64,000 bases of DNA, from the NCBI RefSeq assembly GCF_016908515.1, contig NZ_JAFBEA010000008.1:62001-126000 (forward strand), read 5' to 3'. Every line of letters begins with the position of its first letter. The stretch's first letter is position 1. The notes beneath the pieces were generated by a model. It saw only the letters and a list, made by a program, of their open reading frames with translations. It made no database searches and was not told where the DNA came from. Shown piece by piece: positions 15,548 to 24,937 of the stretch. Made by a program: the position numbers and the translations under genes. This DNA is from Virgibacillus halotolerans (GTDB lineage: Bacteria > Bacillota > Bacilli > Bacillales > Amphibacillaceae).

Positions 15548-16078
15548 TCACCTTTCTATATTGCTGTTATTACGCACTTTCAATGCCGCCCCTTTTTCTT
15601 TCAAAAACCCATCAATTTGCTGCTTATGATGATTATCATGCCATATAAACGTCGCTATATAATTAAAAATGGAATGTGGGTAGCCTGAATACTGATCCAC
15701 TTCTTCCCCATTCAATGAAAATGTAGCAAAAAATTCTTCCTCATTCTTTTTCCTTAATTCAGATACAAGCAGCGTTCTTTCTTCTAGCTGTTTATGAAGT
15801 AAATGCTGCTGAGATACTCCAGATAATGCGTAATTTGCTGCTTGATTGTTCAGTGTGTCAAAATCAATACTTTCGATGACAGCATTTATTTTCATTTGCG
15901 GCAACGTTTCTTCACGTATGTATTTATCCCAAAATGATATATGACTGATAATCTCAGCAGTAGACCATTTCCCTTCAGCAATTGGCTTAAAGAAAAGAGT
16001 TTCCTCCATTATCTTTAACGAAGTTACATAGCAATTAAAGTTTTCAAAGTCATGAATTAGATCTTCTTTTTTGTACAT
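15548..16078 (-). CDS. DinB/YfiT-type protein
   Basis: 176 residues, predicted four-helix bundle. WSTAEIISHISFWDKYIREE near residues 38-57 and IWHDNHHKQQIDGFL near 143-158 provide the three metal-binding histidines of the DinB superfamily. Members in Bacillaceae are bacillithiol-dependent or otherwise uncharacterised metalloenzymes; the name refers to DNA-damage induction of one member. Last gene of the first block; no repeat on its upstream side. Confidence 0.7.
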   Translation of the reverse strand: MYKKEDLIHDFENFNCYVTSLKIMEETLFFKPIAEGKWSTAEIISHISFWDKYIREETLPQMKINAVIESIDFDTLNNQAANYALSGVSQQHLLHKQLEERTLLVSELRKKNEEEFFATFSLNGEEVDQYSGYPHSIFNYIATFIWHDNHHKQQIDGFLKEKGAALKVRNNSNIER

Positions 16079-16385
16079 TGATATCTCCCATTCGTTTATT
16101 ATTGTTCATTACAACAGAACTAAGGTTACGCTTTCATCTCAAATTAATTTCAAATATTCAATATTTTAAAAGTTGTTACAGTCAGTTCTGATTGAATTTC
16201 ACTTAAATAAGTACAACAAGTATAACATTTGTAATTTAAAATACGTATCGCTATTTAAATTAATCACCTAGATATGTAAGGGGTAAGGTGGTAATCTACC
16301 TATCATTTACTGGGTGATTCCTATCACTCAGCCGTAAAAAGCATGTCAACGTTGGCACAATTATGATGAATTTTTCTCTGCTCTT

Positions 16386-16478
16386 TTATGTCCCTTCTTC
16401 TAGTTGATATACTTTCACCCTACGTTTCGTACGATCAATCTCTTGGTTAACACCTTCTTCCATATCATCAGGATTCAT
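16386..16478 (-). CDS. Possible 30-residue protein
   Basis: ATG at 16478 follows AAAAAAGGGGGGGGGAAACGA (nine G in a row); the 30 codons read MNPDDMEEGVNQEIDRTKRR and VKVYQLEEGT. Charged, no membrane segment, no family known. Lies in the 550-bp gap before ykvI, in which nothing else was recognised. Confidence 0.35.
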   Translation of the reverse strand: MNPDDMEEGVNQEIDRTKRRVKVYQLEEGT

Positions 16479-16626
16479 TTCGTTTCCCCCCCCCTTTTTT
16501 CAAGTTTATCATGTTTTCATGATTCACTTAACTCCAATTTCTGAAATTAACTTTAGAGTTCATATGGAAAATGCTTGTCTTTTCTTCCGTTGATGATCAT
16601 ATACATGGGTCTAGGGGGAATGATGG

Positions 16627-17679
16627 ATGAAACAGTGGACATCGATATTGCTTGTTGCAGCAACATATATAGGGACGGTTGTTGGGGCGGGTTTTGCTAC
16701 TGGAAAGGAAATTGTAACATTCTTTAGCCAATTTGGAGCGGTCGGAACAATTGGCGTTGTTATTAGCTGTTATTTGTTAATCCTGTTTGGAACGAAAATA
16801 ATGATTATTTCAGCACGTATTGAAGCCTATTCCTATAAAGAATTTAATGCATATTTATTTGGTCATAAGTGGGGGAAATTGGTTAATGTTATTATTTTTA
16901 TCATTGTTATTTCAGTAACTTCTGTTATGCTATCCGGAGCCGGGGCAGTTTTTCAAGAGCAATTAGGGGTTCCACACCAAATAGGGATCATCTCCACACT
17001 TGTGCTTTGCTATCTTGTTGTGTTGAATGGACTAAAGGGGCTATTTGCGATTAATGCTTACATTGTTCCTTTAATCATTCTCTTCGGTTTATTTGTTTTT
17101 ATTTCGGTATTTGATGATCAACCATTTCAATTGCTAGGATCTATTTTATTTGATACATTGCCCGATCATCTGTTTTGGATCACCTCGCCATTTACATATG
17201 CATCTTTTAATATTGTCACTGCAATGGTTGTCCTTGTGCCTTTAGGTAAGGAAATAAAAGATGAACATGTACTAAAATGGGGCGGGTTTCTCGGGGGACT
17301 TGGTTTATTTCTTATTTTGTTACTCAGTCATTTATCATTATCTGTACACCCAGAAAGTTTCTTATTCGAAATTCCCATGGCAGAGATTGTGAAGCAATTC
17401 GGGAGTATGATTCACATTTTATTTTTACTTGTCATTTATGGGGAGATTTTTAACACGGTTGTGGCCAATGTGTATGGGGTAACACGACAATTAAGTGGCA
17501 GTTTCCAGCTGAAATATAAACATGCAGTACTGATTATATTACTGATCGTCTTTTTCATTAGTCAGATTGGCTATGGACAATTACTCTCTGTACTATATCC
17601 ACTATTTGGTTATCTTGGATTGTTCTTTTTAGGCGTATTGTTCATGAAGAGAATGCCTGATCATTCAGGGAAAAAATAA
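16627..17679 (+). CDS. ykvI: YkvI-family membrane transporter
   Basis: 350 residues with ten to eleven hydrophobic helices. The N-terminal TYIGTVVGAGFATGKEIVTFF is the hallmark of the YkvI family, relatives of the APC/BCCT amino-acid-type transporters with a broken first helix (GAGFATG). Substrate not established. ATG preceded by AGGGGGAATGATGG. Monocistronic; a G+C-rich hairpin follows the gene. Confidence 0.75.
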   Translation: MKQWTSILLVAATYIGTVVGAGFATGKEIVTFFSQFGAVGTIGVVISCYLLILFGTKIMIISARIEAYSYKEFNAYLFGHKWGKLVNVIIFIIVISVTSVMLSGAGAVFQEQLGVPHQIGIISTLVLCYLVVLNGLKGLFAINAYIVPLIILFGLFVFISVFDDQPFQLLGSILFDTLPDHLFWITSPFTYASFNIVTAMVVLVPLGKEIKDEHVLKWGGFLGGLGLFLILLLSHLSLSVHPESFLFEIPMAEIVKQFGSMIHILFLLVIYGEIFNTVVANVYGVTRQLSGSFQLKYKHAVLIILLIVFFISQIGYGQLLSVLYPLFGYLGLFFLGVLFMKRMPDHSGKK

Positions 17680-17705
17680 AGTAATATAGCACAGTAGTTA
17701 AAATA

Positions 17706-17756
17706 GGAGGCATCTGGGGCGTTGCTAGCCCCAACATTGCTACCTCTCTGCCCAGC
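17706..17756. terminator. Hairpin between convergent genes
   Basis: GAGG at 17707 and CCTC at 17744, with an inner stem GGGGC/GCCCC (GGGGCGTTGCTAGCCCC). It sits between the convergent ykvI and lipoprotein genes; there is no clear T-run, so terminator function is likely by position only. Confidence 0.4.
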
Positions 17757-17757
17757 T

Positions 17758-18867
17758 CTATTGATAATTGATAATAGCGGGGGCAGGATCAAGTTTTAAA
17801 ACTTCTTCTGGTGAGAGAAGGGGTTCATCGTTCTTGTAAAATAGTTTGAAGCCGCCATACTGAATTGGCTGATCGCGTACTAATTTTCCATATGCGCTCA
17901 TTTTGTCTGCCGAATCACCAAACCCATCATAGTTTAATGGCACTTCAACATGTTTCGTAGGTTTTATTTGATCCTTGTTTTTCACAATGCCATTTCCAAA
18001 TTGATGGACAAGTACCATTTTATCAGGCAAATTATTTTCTACTACCATCTTGTCTACATATTCGACAGCTTCCTGCACGTCTGCTCCATCAACTTCTCCT
18101 AGGTCTTCACCAGGGATTTCGCCTTCTTCAACACTATATTCCGTGTCAATCGCCAAATGGACAAATGGCAATTTCAAGTAAGGCTCAATTTCTTTCAGTT
18201 CATCCATGACGTTCGCCTGTCCCAATTGAATGTCCAATAGCAATAATGCATCATTTTCTTTTGCCAGCTCCGCATATTCTTCTATTACTTCCTTCGAGGG
18301 TTTACTGACGTATAAGTTATCAGGCCCCGGCGTGCGCTGTGCAATGGTCGCTATTAATTCAATCATTGGTACAGCTGGTCGATCAGGGTCAGCTTTTGAA
18401 TAGGCTGCGGTCTGCGCTTTCAACTTTTTCATCATTTCTTCAGGAGGGTCCTCTCCTAGAATACCCATATCCTCGGACTTCGGCGTGCCATAGAAAGCAA
18501 CCAGTCTGTTATTTTTCAACGGACCATTTGTGTGATCCGCTTTACCTTGTTCTAAAGTTTGACCAAGTGGAACTGACCTTTTGACTTCCTCTCCAAGGGC
18601 TTCTTTCTTTGGCATCCGTTCATTTTCTTCGTCTGAATCATTCTCTCCTAAAGCTTTCGCATTTCCCGGTGGCTCAATCGCTTTAAAAGGTTTCATTGGT
18701 AATTGCTTATGCCTGCTTGTTTCTTCCTCCGTTTTATCACGATCAATAGACTTACTTGCTATTGTAGAATGCTTGCGCGCAACATGGTCACCCTGGGTTG
18801 TTGTACTACATGCTGCCACTGTCATTATCCCCATCATAAGAAAGAGGATGGCCATACGTTTAAGCAT
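17758..18867 (-). CDS. Lipoprotein, possible TIM-barrel domain
   Basis: 369 residues, lipobox VAAC (Cys20) after a 19-residue signal sequence. A charged low-complexity linker (about 25-115) precedes a globular domain beginning LVAFYGTPKSEDMGILGE, with DALLLLDIQLGQ, PFVHLAIDTEYSVEEG and DKMVLVHQFGNGIV; strand-helix alternation and acidic residues at strand ends suggest a TIM-barrel hydrolase-like fold. Substrate unknown; extracytoplasmic. ATG preceded by GGGAGTGAAAAAAT. Confidence 0.65.
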   Translation of the reverse strand: MLKRMAILFLMMGIMTVAACSTTTQGDHVARKHSTIASKSIDRDKTEEETSRHKQLPMKPFKAIEPPGNAKALGENDSDEENERMPKKEALGEEVKRSVPLGQTLEQGKADHTNGPLKNNRLVAFYGTPKSEDMGILGEDPPEEMMKKLKAQTAAYSKADPDRPAVPMIELIATIAQRTPGPDNLYVSKPSKEVIEEYAELAKENDALLLLDIQLGQANVMDELKEIEPYLKLPFVHLAIDTEYSVEEGEIPGEDLGEVDGADVQEAVEYVDKMVVENNLPDKMVLVHQFGNGIVKNKDQIKPTKHVEVPLNYDGFGDSADKMSAYGKLVRDQPIQYGGFKLFYKNDEPLLSPEEVLKLDPAPAIINYQ

Positions 18868-19060
18868 ATTTTTTCACTCCCGTACAGTTTATTTAGGACT
18901 GCTTGTCTAGTAACATCAATATGTATGTATTTCATATCTCTGCTAAAAGGTATATTTCCCATGTGGCCTGTTTTTAAACTTTACGACGGGACGTAATAAT
19001 AATGCTTCAGTGTATGTCCGTATTCTCTTTAGTAGCTTCTTTATCCTAAATAATAGCAAC

Positions 19061-19390
19061 TCACGAGATTTTTGTACCATTTTCCACCGGGGCATCCGGC
19101 CCTAAAAGCACAACATCATCATCTTCTTGAACGCCGCCGATGACCAATACTTCAGATTTAAAACCTGCAATACGCATCGGCGGAAAATTTACGACTGCCA
19201 CGACTTGCCGTCCGATTAGCTGTTCCGGTTCGTATCTTTTCGTGATCTGGGCTGATGAGCACTTCACCCCCATCTCTCCAAGGTCAATTTCTAATTTAAT
19301 AGCAGGCTTGCGCGCCTCAGGAAAAGGTTCTGCTTTCGTTACAGTTCCGATACGTATATCCAACTTATTAAAATCATCAATCGTTATCAT
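19061..19390 (-). CDS. csaA: Chaperone CsaA (tRNA-binding domain)
   Basis: 109 residues, full length for CsaA. One OB-fold tRNA-binding (EMAP/Trbp111-like) domain: [62 protein letters not shown]. CsaA of B. subtilis forms dimers with chaperone-like activity linked to protein export. ATG preceded by GGAGGCGTTATC. Ordinary chromosomal neighbourhood. Confidence 0.9.
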   Translation of the reverse strand: MITIDDFNKLDIRIGTVTKAEPFPEARKPAIKLEIDLGEMGVKCSSAQITKRYEPEQLIGRQVVAVVNFPPMRIAGFKSEVLVIGGVQEDDDVVLLGPDAPVENGTKIS

Positions 19391-19720
19391 GATAACGCCT
19401 CCATTTCAATTGAATTAACCTTATAACATTTTTATACCGAATTCAATGAATCATGCGCATAGCAAAGCGTTATCTTAAGTAGTAAGTAGTTCACACAGGC
19501 TTCATTTGTTTAACATGTGTCCGAAATTCCACATGAAATCATTGCGTTGTGATCAGTCTATACGCATTGCTTGCTTCTTATATTCAAGTTAGCTTATGAT
19601 AGAAGTGGAGGATCTGCCAAGCTTTCCCTTTTATTAGGAAAGTGTACCGATGGCAGTATAAGTGAAAGTCACTGACTTCCTCCGCCGGAAGATTGATATT
19701 AAAAAATGGAGGTATGACAA
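19391..19720. other. Intergenic region between csaA and dps
   Basis: 330 bp with no gene. It contains CTTTCC...GGAAAG (about 19630-19645), a short hairpin, and TTATAACATTTTTATA at 19422-19437, a loose match to PerR-type dyads but on the csaA side. The dps ribosome binding site AATGGAGGTATGACAA ends it. No firm promoter assigned. Confidence 0.3.
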
Positions 19721-20218
19721 ATGACAGTAACCCATTTTCAAGAAAAAGGAAAAAAGACTGCTTCATTCGTAGTAAATCAGTTAGTCGCAAATCAGGGAGT
19801 CCTTTTTATCAAACTGCATCAATACCATTGGTATGTCCAAGGACCACATTTTTTCACGCTCCATGGAAAGTTTGAGGAGCTGTACAATGAGACCAACGAA
19901 TACTTTGACGCCTTCGCAGAACGATTGATTGCAAAAGGGAAGAAGCCTTTTTCCACTTTGGTTGAATATCTAGATCATGCATCGATTTCCGAAAAGAAGT
20001 ATGATGAAAAAATCTCGGCGGAAGAAATGGTGCGTAATCTAATAAATGACTATCATACAATCGAAGAGCTTACCGTTAAAGGAATAAGCTTGGCCGGTGA
20101 AGAAAATGATACAGTAACAGAAGATATGCTGATAGCATACAAGGAAGACATTGATAAAACGATTTGGATGCTACAGGCCTATCTTGGTAACGATGCACGT
20201 CAGGGAGAAAACAAGTAA
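19721..20218 (+). CDS. dps: Dps-family DNA-protecting ferritin-like protein
   Basis: 165 residues. Inter-subunit ferroxidase ligands are visible: HQYHWYVQGPHFFTLHGKFE then ELYNETNEYFDAFAERLI, the standard Dps signature with its His and Asp/Glu residues. Twelve-subunit Dps cages oxidise and store iron with peroxide and protect DNA. ATG after TGGAGGTATGACAA. Monocistronic; a large stem-loop follows. Confidence 0.88.
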   Translation: MTVTHFQEKGKKTASFVVNQLVANQGVLFIKLHQYHWYVQGPHFFTLHGKFEELYNETNEYFDAFAERLIAKGKKPFSTLVEYLDHASISEKKYDEKISAEEMVRNLINDYHTIEELTVKGISLAGEENDTVTEDMLIAYKEDIDKTIWMLQAYLGNDARQGENK

Positions 20219-20242
20219 CATTCACTCCCACTTTCCTCACCT

Positions 20243-20330
20243 GAAGAAAAACGGGAACGCGGACGTGGATTCCTGAGTATATCTTGCTATGATTTGAATC
20301 CCCTGCCTTAGAAAATTCCCGTGTTTCTTC
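20243..20330. repeat. Long-range inverted repeat downstream of dps
   Basis: GAAGAAAAACGGGAA at 20243-20257 and TTCCCGTGTTTCTTC at 20316-20330 are complementary at 14 of 15 positions, with 58 bp between. No T-run follows, so it is not a classic terminator; a structured 3' UTR or mobile-element relic is possible. Confidence 0.45.
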
Positions 20331-20433
20331 AATATACAGTGAGGGAGGTTTCTCCTTAAAAATCTTAATATTATGTTTTTTGTGATTTAAAACTCACTAA
20401 ATACAAATAATACCTAGAGGGGAGGAATTAGAT

Positions 20434-20626
20434 ATGACCAATCACGGCAGAGAAAAAATTCAAATTGACAAGAAAAAAGAAATGCGAACAAAGGAAATAT
20501 CAAAAATGATTGGCGAAGGTGGATTAGGGGCTGATAAGTATTATGATATCAAAAAAAGCACTTCGTCCCCCCGAAAAAGAAACAGAATTCCCAAAAAACA
20601 GCGAAAATGATGAAGAAGTCCAATAG
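20434..20626 (+). pseudogene. Small basic/acidic protein gene with frameshift in a C-run
   Basis: ATG after GAGGGGAGGAATTAGAT; reads MTNHGREKIQIDKKKEMRTK, EISKMIGEGGLGADKYYDIK. At TCGTCCCCCCGAAA (about 20561-20573) the frame passes into a basic tail ending at 20610, whereas the other frame gives an acidic tail (EKETEFPKNSENDEEVQ) ending at 20626, which fits the family style better. Probably an indel in the C-run of a conserved small Bacillaceae protein of unknown function. Confidence 0.5.
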
Positions 20627-20725
20627 GGAACCCACTCACATTATAATTTTCATGACAGAAGAATAGCAAAAAAACAAATAACTATAAACCCTCAGCTTAC
20701 TACAATAAAATTAATGCGTATACCA

Positions 20726-20792
20726 CAAAATGGCTCTTTAAAATAGTAGCGGGCGCAGTCTCATTTCAGGTTTGCGCCCGATTGCTTAACAT
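20726..20792 (-). repeat. attC-like repeat, unit A22 (isolated copy)
   Basis: ACAAAATGGCTCTTTAAAAT, then CGGGCGCA...TGCGCCCG, a perfect 8-bp inverted repeat, and ATTGCTTAAC. Only copy in the 16-30 kb chromosomal stretch. A short open fragment (MLQDYLDDTLSDHFTEGMKS, 20801-20857 region, minus strand) ends next to it. Confidence 0.6.
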
Positions 20793-20905
20793 TTAAGATT
20801 TCATTCCTTCTGTGAAATGATCTGAAAGTGTATCGTCTAAATAATCTTGAAGCATGTTCTTTATTTGTAAATATCATCCTCTTCAAAAGCACTGATCACA
20901 GTAAA

Positions 20906-21538
20906 TTATATGATTCTTCTTATTGCTGATACAAATTCATATACGAAATACCCTGCAAACCCGATTAAAATAATTCCCGCGATGATAGATATCCATCTTA
21001 TCATCGTGTGGCTCATTACTTTTCTTGTGAATGAAATAATGGTTAGTAGGCCAATATCATGCATTAAGATACCTACCAAAATACCCGCCCCGACGATAAA
21101 AAAGTTGGATGAGTGATCCGCGTCATAAGAATCAGAAAGCACAGCGCCAAAAACAGAAATCCAAAATACAAGATTCCCTGGTGATATCGCCACAAGCAAA
21201 CCATTGCGATAGGAAGTGAAACATGATTGATTGGATTTTTCACCAGCTAATGCAATGTCCTGATCCGCATTTTTGATAGAATCATAACCTAAAAATGCTA
21301 AAAATCCCGCACCAATAAGCCACATCGGTATTTGAATGTATGGTATCGCAAGTACGGAAGCCAGCCCCATATATAATGCAATAATTAATAGGAAATCAAC
21401 TGTCATTCCACCTAGGCCAACAGACCACCCGTGCATAAAACCCTTTTTCAAACCTTGTTTCGTCATTTCCACTGTGATTGCTCCCACAGGCATCGCAATT
21501 GCAAGACCTGCTAAAACATATGTAAAAAACAAGCCCAA
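20906..21538 (-). CDS. LysE/RhtB-family exporter
   Basis: 210 residues with six hydrophobic helices. The N-terminus LAGLAIAMPVGAITVEMTKQ and the SPGNLVFWISVFGAVL segment are the two pseudo-symmetric family motifs of LysE-type amino-acid exporters. Substrate unknown. ATG preceded by AAGAAGTGTATATT; weak. Stop codon is followed by relic sequence and the isolated repeat copy. Confidence 0.75.
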   Translation of the reverse strand: MGLFFTYVLAGLAIAMPVGAITVEMTKQGLKKGFMHGWSVGLGGMTVDFLLIIALYMGLASVLAIPYIQIPMWLIGAGFLAFLGYDSIKNADQDIALAGEKSNQSCFTSYRNGLLVAISPGNLVFWISVFGAVLSDSYDADHSSNFFIVGAGILVGILMHDIGLLTIISFTRKVMSHTMIRWISIIAGIILIGFAGYFVYEFVSAIRRII

Positions 21539-21723
21539 TAATATACACTTCTTTCCTATTTGATCCCTTCCTACGTCCGTGTTCTATATAGTAACATAAA
21601 ATTACACGAATTAGGCATAGACATACAATTATATTGATAATTATGCAAAAAATCCACCACTGAGGTCTAATTGCTATAGATCCGGATCAATGCATTTAGT
21701 GAAAAGGTAGGAAAGGTTCTCCA

Positions 21724-22713
21724 TTAACTTCGAGAACGTTTCCCACCTTTTCTATTTACTTTTTTCCAGAGCTTTTTCTTGATGTTCAGGTAATTTTCCA
21801 TTTCAAAAATTAAATAGAATAGATTCGCCCTAATTTCGAATTCTTCCCTTGTCTTTGGCAACTCTGTCTCGCGGACTGTCGCCTTCAATTCCTCTAACCT
21901 ATTTAGCGAAATACTTGTTGTATTTCCAGAATGAACATTTTGGCTTAAATATGCCAGGAACGCAGCAAACATTTCTTTCTGTTTTACATCTTGTTCCGAT
22001 AAAGAGACAATGGCAACGATTTTCACCATATGTTTTATCAGTTCCAGTTGATCCTTTCGCATTTCCAAATAATAATAATCATTATTTAGGTTTCTTAATA
22101 GATGATTTTCTACATCTTGTATGGCAATACCTTTGGATTGATTAATGATTTCTTCCACTTCAATAATTTCTTTCCCATCCCAGTCTCGCTTACTATCCCT
22201 TAAATATGCAGAGAACTCATAAAGAATCACACCAAATTTATGTTCAATTTTCTTCTTATGCGTTTCTATATCTCTTTGGAGATTTGGCATGAAACTATTG
22301 ACGAGCAAAGCGATTCCCATGCCTATGATAATAATATAGAGCTCGTTCAAGAAGATATCCAAGCTGGCATCCTTTACGATATAAATATGTAAAACAACCA
22401 CCATACTTGTGACAAAACCGGCCTGTATACGAATCAACATAAGGATTGGTATAAACAGTAAAATAAAGAAAGAAAAGACGATGGGATAATAACCAAATAC
22501 TTCAAAAAACACGGCCCCAAGGATTAAGGATAAAAGGGATGCGAAGAACTTTTCTTTCATTGTAATTAATGTCTTTTTCTTCGTTTGCTCGATACACATA
22601 ATGACGATAATGGCTGCAAATGTTGCAAATTCCAAGTTGAATAAGTCCGCAATCCATATTGCTAGCCCTGCTCCTACAGCTGTCTTTATCGTCCGATAGC
22701 CCATGCCAATCAT
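21724..22713 (-). CDS. Aromatic acid exporter family protein (ArAE/FUSC-like)
   Basis: 329 residues. The first ~145 residues contain four to six helices (TIKTAVGAGLAIWIADLFNL, FATFAAIIVIMCIEQTKKKT, KFFASLLSLILGAVFFEVFG), and the rest is a helical cytoplasmic domain (ELIKHMVKIVAIVS, NRLEELKATVRETELPKTRE). This is the Firmicutes YqjA/YgaE-type ArAE_1 architecture. ATG preceded by GGATGGTGCTTAGAA. Physiological substrate unknown. Confidence 0.75.
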   Translation of the reverse strand: MIGMGYRTIKTAVGAGLAIWIADLFNLEFATFAAIIVIMCIEQTKKKTLITMKEKFFASLLSLILGAVFFEVFGYYPIVFSFFILLFIPILMLIRIQAGFVTSMVVVLHIYIVKDASLDIFLNELYIIIIGMGIALLVNSFMPNLQRDIETHKKKIEHKFGVILYEFSAYLRDSKRDWDGKEIIEVEEIINQSKGIAIQDVENHLLRNLNNDYYYLEMRKDQLELIKHMVKIVAIVSLSEQDVKQKEMFAAFLAYLSQNVHSGNTTSISLNRLEELKATVRETELPKTREEFEIRANLFYLIFEMENYLNIKKKLWKKVNRKGGKRSRS

Positions 22714-23010
22714 TTCTAAGCACCATCCTATTGTTTACTACTAACGGGTTCCTCCCCGTTACTTTCCTTCAAGTACTACTAAAAATCAAGTATGACTCCT
22801 ACATCACCAATCCGCACGCTATTTGCTTTTAAATCTTCAGAAGCATCATTTCCCAAACATATTTATCAAACAATACTTTTCAAGCATATTTTATTATACC
22901 ATCACACTAACTTCCCGCAATCATCCCCTTCCCATTTCTTTCAACGTCCAATAAGAATTCAAACATTTTTTTCATTCTCTTTGAATATCTCATTCAGTTG
23001 TTTTTATTTA

Positions 23011-23072
23011 TGTTGTAAATGCAACTAAAATAAGTTATATTTAATGTGTGTAATTTCATTGCATTTGCAACA
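23011..23072 (+). promoter_or_regulatory. marR-paiAB promoter with paired operators
   Basis: TGTTGTAAATGCAA (23011-23024) and TTGCATTTGCAACA (23059-23072) are inverted copies (13 of 14). Between them lies TTGTAA (23013-23018), 17 bp, TATATT (23036-23041). The left operator overlaps the -35 box and the right one lies downstream of the start site, the usual arrangement for autorepression by the MarR protein encoded next. Confidence 0.6.
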
Positions 23073-23096
23073 ATATATATTGAGGAGTTAATTGAC

Positions 23097-23546
23097 ATGG
23101 AGATTCTTCGTGAAATTGGAATGATAGCTAGAGCATTAGATTCTATAAGTAATATAGAATTTAGAGCGTATGATCTTACAAAAGGGCAGTATTTATACAT
23201 TGTTCGAATATGTGAAAACCCAGGGATCATTCAAGAAAAATTAGCTGAGATGATAAAAGTAGATCGAACAACTGCTGCACGTGCTATAAAAAAACTTGAA
23301 ACGAATGGCTTTATTGAAAAAAAAGAAGATAAACATAACAAAAAAATAAAAAAACTCTTTCCAACAGAAAAAGGGGAAAATGTTTATCCTTTTATAAAAA
23401 GAGAAAATGATTATTCCAATCTCGTTGCATTAGAGGGACTTTCCGAAAGAGAAGCAGAAATCCTTTTTAATCTTCTTCAAAGCGTAAGAACAAATATAGA
23501 TAAAGACTGGGAATTTGTAAAAAAGGGAAACAAGAGAAATTATTGA
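23097..23546 (+). CDS. MarR-family transcriptional regulator
   Basis: 149 residues from the ATG at 23097, after TTGAGGAGTTAATTGAC; an earlier ATG at 23046 lies inside the operator region. Winged helix: QEKLAEMIKVDRTTAARAIK, KLETNGFIEKKEDKHNKK, and the basic wing KIKKLFPTEKG. Likely represses its own operon with paiA and paiB (gap of 25 bp). Ligand unknown. Confidence 0.85.
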   Translation: MEILREIGMIARALDSISNIEFRAYDLTKGQYLYIVRICENPGIIQEKLAEMIKVDRTTAARAIKKLETNGFIEKKEDKHNKKIKKLFPTEKGENVYPFIKRENDYSNLVALEGLSEREAEILFNLLQSVRTNIDKDWEFVKKGNKRNY

Positions 23547-23571
23547 TGATATAAAGGAGTGACATATCTAA

Positions 23572-24090
<519 letters not shown>

Positions 24091-24111
24091 TCTTTTGAAA
24101 GGTGGATTTTT

Positions 24112-24723
24112 ATGTATACCCCTAAACATTATAAAGTCACAGACTTTGAAGAAATTAGAGAGTTTATTCAGAATAACGCTTTTGGCACAATTGTAACAAC
24201 AAAACAAGGAAAGCCTATTGCCACTCATTTACCTCTAGAGTTACATAAACAAGAAGATGATTACTATATAACAGGACATTTTGCTTATGCGAATCCTCAA
24301 TGGAAAACATTCGAGGATGATAATGAAAACGTCCTTGTAATGTATCAAGGTCCGCACGCCTATATTTCATCTTCTTGGTATACATCTGAGAATGTACCAA
24401 CTTGGAATTATCAATCTGTCCATATATATGGAATAGCTAGTATAATGAGTGAACAAGAATTGCAAGAAGACCTTAAACAATTATTACAAAAGTATGAAAA
24501 CCATCGCAAGAAACCAGCTTTATGGGAGAACCTTTCTTCTCAAACTAAAAAACAAATCAAAGGTATTGTTGGGTTTAAAATTAAAATACAAGAAGTTCAA
24601 GCTGCTTATAAATTAAGCCAAAATCGAAATGAAGCAGACTATCAAAACATCATTGATAAACTATATGAGGAAAAAGATTTAAATTCTCAACAATTAGCTG
24701 ATGTGATGAAAAATAGAAAGTAA
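24112..24723 (+). CDS. paiB: PaiB-type FMN-binding split-barrel protein
   Basis: 203 residues. MYTPKHYKVTDFEEIREFIQ at the N-terminus and the central TGHFAYANPQWKTF, YISSSWYTSENVPTWNYQSV, HIYGIA are diagnostic of the FMN-binding PaiB family. In B. subtilis paiB accompanies paiA and is described as a transcriptional regulator of degradative enzyme genes; direct biochemical role unclear. Follows paiA after 21 bp with AAAGGTGGATTTTT. A perfect terminator follows. Confidence 0.85.
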   Translation: MYTPKHYKVTDFEEIREFIQNNAFGTIVTTKQGKPIATHLPLELHKQEDDYYITGHFAYANPQWKTFEDDNENVLVMYQGPHAYISSSWYTSENVPTWNYQSVHIYGIASIMSEQELQEDLKQLLQKYENHRKKPALWENLSSQTKKQIKGIVGFKIKIQEVQAAYKLSQNRNEADYQNIIDKLYEEKDLNSQQLADVMKNRK

Positions 24724-24799
24724 TTTGGTTAATTCTCAGATAACTAGAATGTGAAGAAGTGCGCTTAAAGTAACTTGCATTTAATGGAATAAGCTAATC

Positions 24800-24840
24800 T
24801 AAAAAGTCGAATCCTTGGAGTACGAGAATTCGACTTTTTA
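24800..24840. terminator. Bidirectional Rho-independent terminator
   Basis: TAAAAAGTCGAAT and ATTCGACTTTTTA form a perfect 13-bp stem with a 15-nt loop, ending in T-runs on both strands. Ends the paiAB operon and probably the convergent phosphotransferase gene. Confidence 0.85.
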
Positions 24841-24937
24841 GGTTAAAATTCACTTCGTGTTTCAAGAAATATTAGCGTTAACCGAAGCCCCAAATAACTC
24901 CTCCCTTCTTTCCACCTTTTTAAAATACCGATATGAC

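Noticed and set aside
16260-16340. Riboswitch in the gap before ykvI
   Set aside because: Some short inverted repeats are present (CTGGGTGAT/ATCACTCAG) but no known riboswitch core was recognised.
19422-19437. PerR box for dps
   Set aside because: TTATAACATTTTTATA is a loose match, AT-rich and 280 bp from dps on the csaA side.
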